Source of the DNA: Acidobacteria bacterium Mor1 | Lineage (GTDB): Bacteria; Acidobacteriota; Polarisedimenticolia; Polarisedimenticolales; Polarisedimenticolaceae | NCBI GenBank assembly: GCA_001664505.1 | Contig: CP011806.1 | Location: 5,544,590 to 5,608,589, forward strand | DNA: 64,000 nucleotides | Direction: 5' to 3' | In this document: positions 60,597 to 64,000 of the stretch, piece after piece | Position numbering within the stretch: position 1 is the first letter of the stretch | How the letters are laid out: each line of letters begins with the position of its first letter | Program-made: the position numbers and the translations under genes | Notes under the pieces: generated by a model | Databases searched by the model: none | What the model was told of the DNA's origin: nothing | Seen by the model: the letters and a program-made list of their open reading frames with translations, nothing else

Positions 60597-63464
60597 CTAG
60601 TTGGGGCGCAAGCCTCCCGGGGCGCCGGGCGGCGTGCCTCCGCCGCTGGTGTTCGAGCTGACGACGTTGGACATCGAGCTCATGTTGCTCTCCTCGTCGA
60701 AGCTGAACATGGCGAAGTACTTGGTGCCGGAGCTGCCGACGTTGATCGTCATGGTCTGGGTCTGGCCCGGGTTGGCGTCCGGGGAGTCGCCGGCGGCGTT
60801 CGCGGCCCACCAGTTGGTGGTCGAACCGGGGGAATGCCCGCTGACGTCCTCGGCCAGGGTGCGATCCGCCCAGACGAAGTGGTAGCGGGTCGCGTCGGAC
60901 GGAGCGGTCCACTGCAGGGTCACCGTCGAGCCGTTGACGCTCTGAACGCTCAGGTTGTTGACTCGCGGAGGCGCGGTGGTGTCGCCGCGGCCGGCGTGGA
61001 TGTCCTTGGCGTGGCGGTAGGCCCGGGCGTGGTACTCGCCGTCCCAGCCGCTCCAGTCGATGGAACCCGACGGGCCCTGGCCGCCGCCGATCCCGCCGCT
61101 CAGGTAGTCGTCGGCTTGAGCCAGGAATTCGCTGCGGCCGGTGTTCTCGTAGTACCAGGCCTGGGGGTCGACCATGGTGTGAGAGACGTCGTCACTGACG
61201 TCGGTCTCACAGGGACGGACGACCGAGCCGAAATTTGCGTTGTTCAGGTTCCAGTACATCAGACCGGAAAGGAAGTTCCATGCCTCGGCGTATTCCTGCT
61301 TGCGGCCGCCACGGGTCTCGGCCAGGTAGTCGATCAGCATTCGGGCCATGTACCCGGTCTCCAGCACCTGGTCGAAGCCCTGGTTGTTGACCCGCATGCC
61401 GCAATCGGCGTTCTGTTCGGGGTAGAGCTCGTTGCGCAGGAACGAGGTGAGCCGGTTGAGCAGGCCCATGTCACCGGTGACCCGGAAGGCCTGAAGCGCG
61501 TTGGCCATCGAGTGGGCGTGGGCGCGGCTGGCGGTGTTGTAGGAACCCTGCTGGCTGAGACGCCGCTGCCAGGCCTCCTTCATGAACCGGTACCAGTCAC
61601 GAATCCACAGGTTGCCGGTGAAGTTGTAGACCTCTTCGATGTGGTAGGCCCAGAAGTGCTGTTCGTCGAAGGTCTCGCTACCGCGGCCGTAGGGGGACTG
61701 GTAGATCGGGTCCTGGCTGCGCCATTCGCCGTCGGCCGCGACCAGCGCCAGCTGCACGCTGTTGTTGTGAATGTCGTGCTCGTAGCCCGGGAGCCACATC
61801 GGCCGGGCGTTGAGCGCACCCAGCGCCCGGGCCTCGGCCTCGTAGTAGTCCGCAGGGGCCTGGGAAGCCATGTAGTGCTCGTAGCTCCAGGCCCAGCCGC
61901 CTCCCTGGGACATGCCCCACTTGCGGTTGATGTGCAGGTACCACTGGGTCCAACCGAAGTTGTAGTCGAAACGGTTGGTGTGGTCGTAGGCGTCGTTGCG
62001 GTAGGTCGGCTGCCGGGCCGACGAACCGGTCCGGTTCGAGATCGGGACCAGACCGTCGAGGTCCATGCTGACCCCGGTCTGCTGGTACCAGCTCACCGGA
62101 ACCGCGACTACCGGGTGGAACTGGAAGGTGCGGGCGAGCCCGGAGAGCTGCCCGTCGGTGGCGCTTCCGTCATGGAATGCCAGCAGCGCTTCCTTGTAGG
62201 TGCTCTGCATGTCTTCGAGCCAGTAGAGACCCGAAGGGGACATGCCGGCGTCGTCGGCGGGGCAGTTGCCCGGCGTACGGGAGCCGCCGCCGCACTCGGC
62301 GTACCACTGGGCGCTCCACTCGGGGAACAGCTCGACCTGCAGCCGGTTGTTGCCGTCGATGGAAAGGCCGTTGGGCCAGGTCTGCCAGAAGTTGCGGATC
62401 GCGGCGAAGGTGCCGCGACTGCCTTCGGAGACGTCGAGAAAGCCGCTGGACTCACTTCCCGCCGCGATCGAGCTGCCGCCGCTGTTGCGCACGTTGAAGG
62501 AGTCGTGGAAGTCCTGCTCGAGGGAGATGCCGCCGCCCCGGGTGGTGCTGTGCACGGCGGCGCCGTCGCGGCCCGCTCGCACCGTCGCTCCGGAGCTGTA
62601 GCCGTCGAGCCCGAAGTCGAGGGTCAGCTGGTCGAAGTACATGCCCCGGCCCTGACGAGCCAGGATGCCGTTCTGGAGCTGGTAGTCCACTTTGATGTAG
62701 GGCTTATCGGCATAGAAATAGAGCCGCACCTTGTAGCCGTGGCGGATGTCGAAGCCGCTCTGGTGCTGGGTCAGCAGCGACGCGGCGATTACCGCGCGGG
62801 TCGGCCCGGACTCTTCGATCTCGATGGTCGGACTGGCGATCGTCGCATCGGCCTGGAGCGACGGGTTGGGGTTCGACGGGTTGCTGACCCCGTAGTAGCG
62901 CCCGCCGTTCTGATTGCTCGGCGCAATGCGCAGCTGCGAGTTGGTGAAGTTGCAGTTGCCGCCGGCATCGAAGCGCAGCTCGTCGATGATGTTGAACTGC
63001 CCCTTGCGGATCTTGGCGCAGAGCGGCCCGGTCTTGACCTCGATGTGGGTGCCGGTGTCATTGACGCTGAGCGGGGTGGAGGGAGTGAATCCGCAGCTCG
63101 TGTCGGTCAGGCTGTAGGCGCTGCTGTCGCCGAAGGCGCCGACGCTGGCCTGGAAGTGCACCAGCAAATGGCGGATGCTGTTGTCCCGGGCCCACCAGCG
63201 GTTGAGCACCTCGAACTGGGCGGGGATCGTGCTCCCGCTCTGCTTGATGCAGAAGCCGTTGGCGTTCTGCGCTTCGCCGTAGGGCAGGGGAACCACCACG
63301 CTCACCGGGTAGCTCGAGCCGCCGAGGACGTTGGACGTCCCGACGTTGGCCGCTTCCTTCACGGTGAGGGGGACCGTCAACGCATGTGCAGAGGGGACGG
63401 CGAGAAGCAGCGCGAGCCCGAAGATCAGGCCGGCGGCCGCTCGCTTGGTACGACCGAGGTGCAT
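60597..63464 (-). CDS. Exo-rhamnogalacturonan-lyase-like (PcRGLX/YetA) enzyme with fibronectin III domain
   Basis: 955 residues; signal peptide cut near AHA-LT (about 28). The first domain (YPVSVVVPLPYGEAQN, IPAQFEVLNRWWARDNSIRHLL) and the long central region with SWYQQTG, WYLHINRKW, GYEHDIHNN and HAHSMANALQ fit the PcRGLX/YetA group, to which exo-rhamnogalacturonan lyases belong; they cleave pectin side-chain backbones. After ARGDTT a fibronectin III module (about 815-935) and a Gly/Pro tail ending in GGLRPN complete it. Expected to act outside the cell or in the periplasm. GAGGACG precedes the ATG. The upstream TonB-dependent receptor could import its products. Confidence 0.8.
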   Translation of the reverse strand: MHLGRTKRAAAGLIFGLALLLAVPSAHALTVPLTVKEAANVGTSNVLGGSSYPVSVVVPLPYGEAQNANGFCIKQSGSTIPAQFEVLNRWWARDNSIRHLLVHFQASVGAFGDSSAYSLTDTSCGFTPSTPLSVNDTGTHIEVKTGPLCAKIRKGQFNIIDELRFDAGGNCNFTNSQLRIAPSNQNGGRYYGVSNPSNPNPSLQADATIASPTIEIEESGPTRAVIAASLLTQHQSGFDIRHGYKVRLYFYADKPYIKVDYQLQNGILARQGRGMYFDQLTLDFGLDGYSSGATVRAGRDGAAVHSTTRGGGISLEQDFHDSFNVRNSGGSSIAAGSESSGFLDVSEGSRGTFAAIRNFWQTWPNGLSIDGNNRLQVELFPEWSAQWYAECGGGSRTPGNCPADDAGMSPSGLYWLEDMQSTYKEALLAFHDGSATDGQLSGLARTFQFHPVVAVPVSWYQQTGVSMDLDGLVPISNRTGSSARQPTYRNDAYDHTNRFDYNFGWTQWYLHINRKWGMSQGGGWAWSYEHYMASQAPADYYEAEARALGALNARPMWLPGYEHDIHNNSVQLALVAADGEWRSQDPIYQSPYGRGSETFDEQHFWAYHIEEVYNFTGNLWIRDWYRFMKEAWQRRLSQQGSYNTASRAHAHSMANALQAFRVTGDMGLLNRLTSFLRNELYPEQNADCGMRVNNQGFDQVLETGYMARMLIDYLAETRGGRKQEYAEAWNFLSGLMYWNLNNANFGSVVRPCETDVSDDVSHTMVDPQAWYYENTGRSEFLAQADDYLSGGIGGGQGPSGSIDWSGWDGEYHARAYRHAKDIHAGRGDTTAPPRVNNLSVQSVNGSTVTLQWTAPSDATRYHFVWADRTLAEDVSGHSPGSTTNWWAANAAGDSPDANPGQTQTMTINVGSSGTKYFAMFSFDEESNMSSMSNVVSSNTSGGGTPPGAPGGLRPN

Positions 63465-63487
63465 GTAGATTCGTCCTCAATGACTCG

Positions 63488-63536
63488 CGGGCAGCGGACT
63501 GCCCGGTTCCAGGGGGCCGATGAGTTCATCGGTCCC
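63488..63536 (-). promoter_or_regulatory. Two inverted repeats in the leader of the lyase gene
   Basis: CGGGCAG-CGGA-CTGCCCG (63488-63505) is a seven-pair hairpin 24 bases before the start. Further up, CCGATGAGTTCATCGG (63517-63532) is a 16-base near-palindrome that extends outward to 63513-63536 with one mismatch-type pair. The second could be an operator or part of a leader structure. Elsewhere in 63465-63784 (320 bases) no gene and no convincing promoter is seen. Confidence 0.4.
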
Positions 63537-63784
63537 GGCCTCCCAGACCCTAAACAACGGGCACAAATCTGCAAGTTTCGTTCCCGCAGGCCCTGAGGGC
63601 TCCGGAAAACCGGCCGGGTCGTCGAATCCCGCGAGGATTGGGGGCTTGGCGGGCAGGCCGCCCCGAAGAGACTGGAAACAGGGTGGATAGCGCGGCCCTG
63701 CCGATGACGAGGCTGTAATCGGGATCACGCAATTCTGACCCGCGAGGGGCGGGAAGATCGCGTGTTTTTTTCCGCCGGACCGGC

Positions 63785-64000
63785 CTAGAAATTGACGGTG
63801 GTCGACGCGTAGAACGAGCGGGGCATCCGCGGCCCGTAGATGTAGTCCGAGTCCCGGAAGGCGCCCTGCTCGATGTCCGGCTGGAACTCGTCGGTCAGGT
63901 TGCGCACGCCGACCTGGACTCCGAGAGACATCTTGCCGGATCCGAGGCTAACGGTGCGGCGCCAGCTGGCGTCGACCACGACGAAGGAGCCGGTCCGGAT
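63785..64000 (-). CDS. TonB-dependent receptor, C-terminal end
   Basis: Last 71 residues of a gene that continues beyond 64000; the frame is open to the edge. The segment GVQVGVRNLTDEFQPD, then YIYGPRMPRSFYASTTVNF, is the last strands of a TonB-dependent outer membrane receptor, with the terminal Phe that marks barrels for BamA. Ligand cannot be told from this part. It lies on the same strand as and just upstream of the pectin-lyase-like gene, 320 bases apart, suggesting uptake of the same polysaccharide. Confidence 0.85.
   Translation of the reverse strand: MRTGSFVVVDASWRRTVSLGSGKMSLGVQVGVRNLTDEFQPDIEQGAFRDSDYIYGPRMPRSFYASTTVNF

Noticed and set aside
63741-63772. Hairpin plus seven T on the plus strand
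   Set aside because: Only five pairs with a 12-base loop, and no plus-strand gene ends here; both neighbours run leftward.

Overview
The window is uniformly GC-rich (about two thirds G+C by eye) and packed with genes on both strands. It comes from the chromosome of a Gram-negative bacterium with an outer membrane: there is a TonB-dependent receptor end, a small outer-membrane-barrel-like protein, several lipobox lipoproteins, membrane-anchored periplasmic multihaem cytochromes and many signal-peptide proteins. The mix of FG-GAP/MopE proteins, PQQ-type propellers, TolB-like amidohydrolase, DUF1800/DUF1501 pair, dockerin-bearing secreted protein and SecD-SecF fusion is what one sees in Acidobacteriota (Thermoanaerobaculia-like) or neighbouring uncultured lineages. 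That placement is inference; there is no rRNA gene here to test it.

Layout. 1-13.0 kb: start of a Ser/Thr kinase, a giant secreted protein with two seven-bladed FG-GAP propellers, a PQQ-propeller/LolA-like pair, a NOL1/NOP2/Sun RNA methyltransferase, a dockerin protein with a cysteine-rich tail, a ClbS-like protein, a second PQQ propeller, and an fbaA-GFA operon. 13-21.6 kb: a leucine-rich repeat protein, a TPR lipoprotein, a CrcB fluoride channel, a 1112-residue TolB-propeller amidohydrolase and a serine hydrolase with a TPR tail. 21.6-24 kb: a Cpx-like module (Spy/CpxP-like protein, response regulator, sensor kinase) with histidine-rich sensory parts. 24.1-27.1 kb: a SMUG1-type uracil-DNA glycosylase coupled to a fused FAD oxidoreductase-MnmM methyltransferase, followed by a VapBC toxin-antitoxin pair. 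27.1-31.3 kb: an acyltransferase, an ankyrin protein and EttA. 31.4-39 kb: a dihaem peroxidase-like protein, the DUF1501/DUF1800 pair and two poorly known exported or membrane proteins. 39-44.6 kb: tRNA-Leu(UAA), DUF4345, VOC, ACMSD-like amidohydrolase, and a ZigA-like GTPase with a flavoprotein. 44.6-64 kb: a propeller fused to a degenerate esterase, a DUF3299 lipoprotein, a SecDF fusion beside a subtilisin-like protease, an nrfHA nitrite reductase operon, an SDR, a TPR hybrid histidine kinase, an exo-rhamnogalacturonan-lyase-like enzyme and the end of a TonB-dependent receptor.

How the genes fit together. The dominant theme is an envelope-directed secretome. Three unrelated secreted proteins (FG-GAP protein, dihaem protein, subtilase) end in a similar C-terminal module of about 100 residues, and these three plus the dockerin protein all terminate in Cys-Pro or Cys-x-Pro; this looks like an undescribed sorting or anchoring tail. 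The other strong finding is the oxidoreductase-MnmM fusion, which predicts a one-polypeptide equivalent of E. coli MnmC for mnm5(s2)U34 tRNA modification built from a different methyltransferase family and in the opposite domain order. Respiratory ammonification of nitrite (NrfHA) and plant or algal polysaccharide use (TonB receptor plus lyase) are the clearest metabolic traits.
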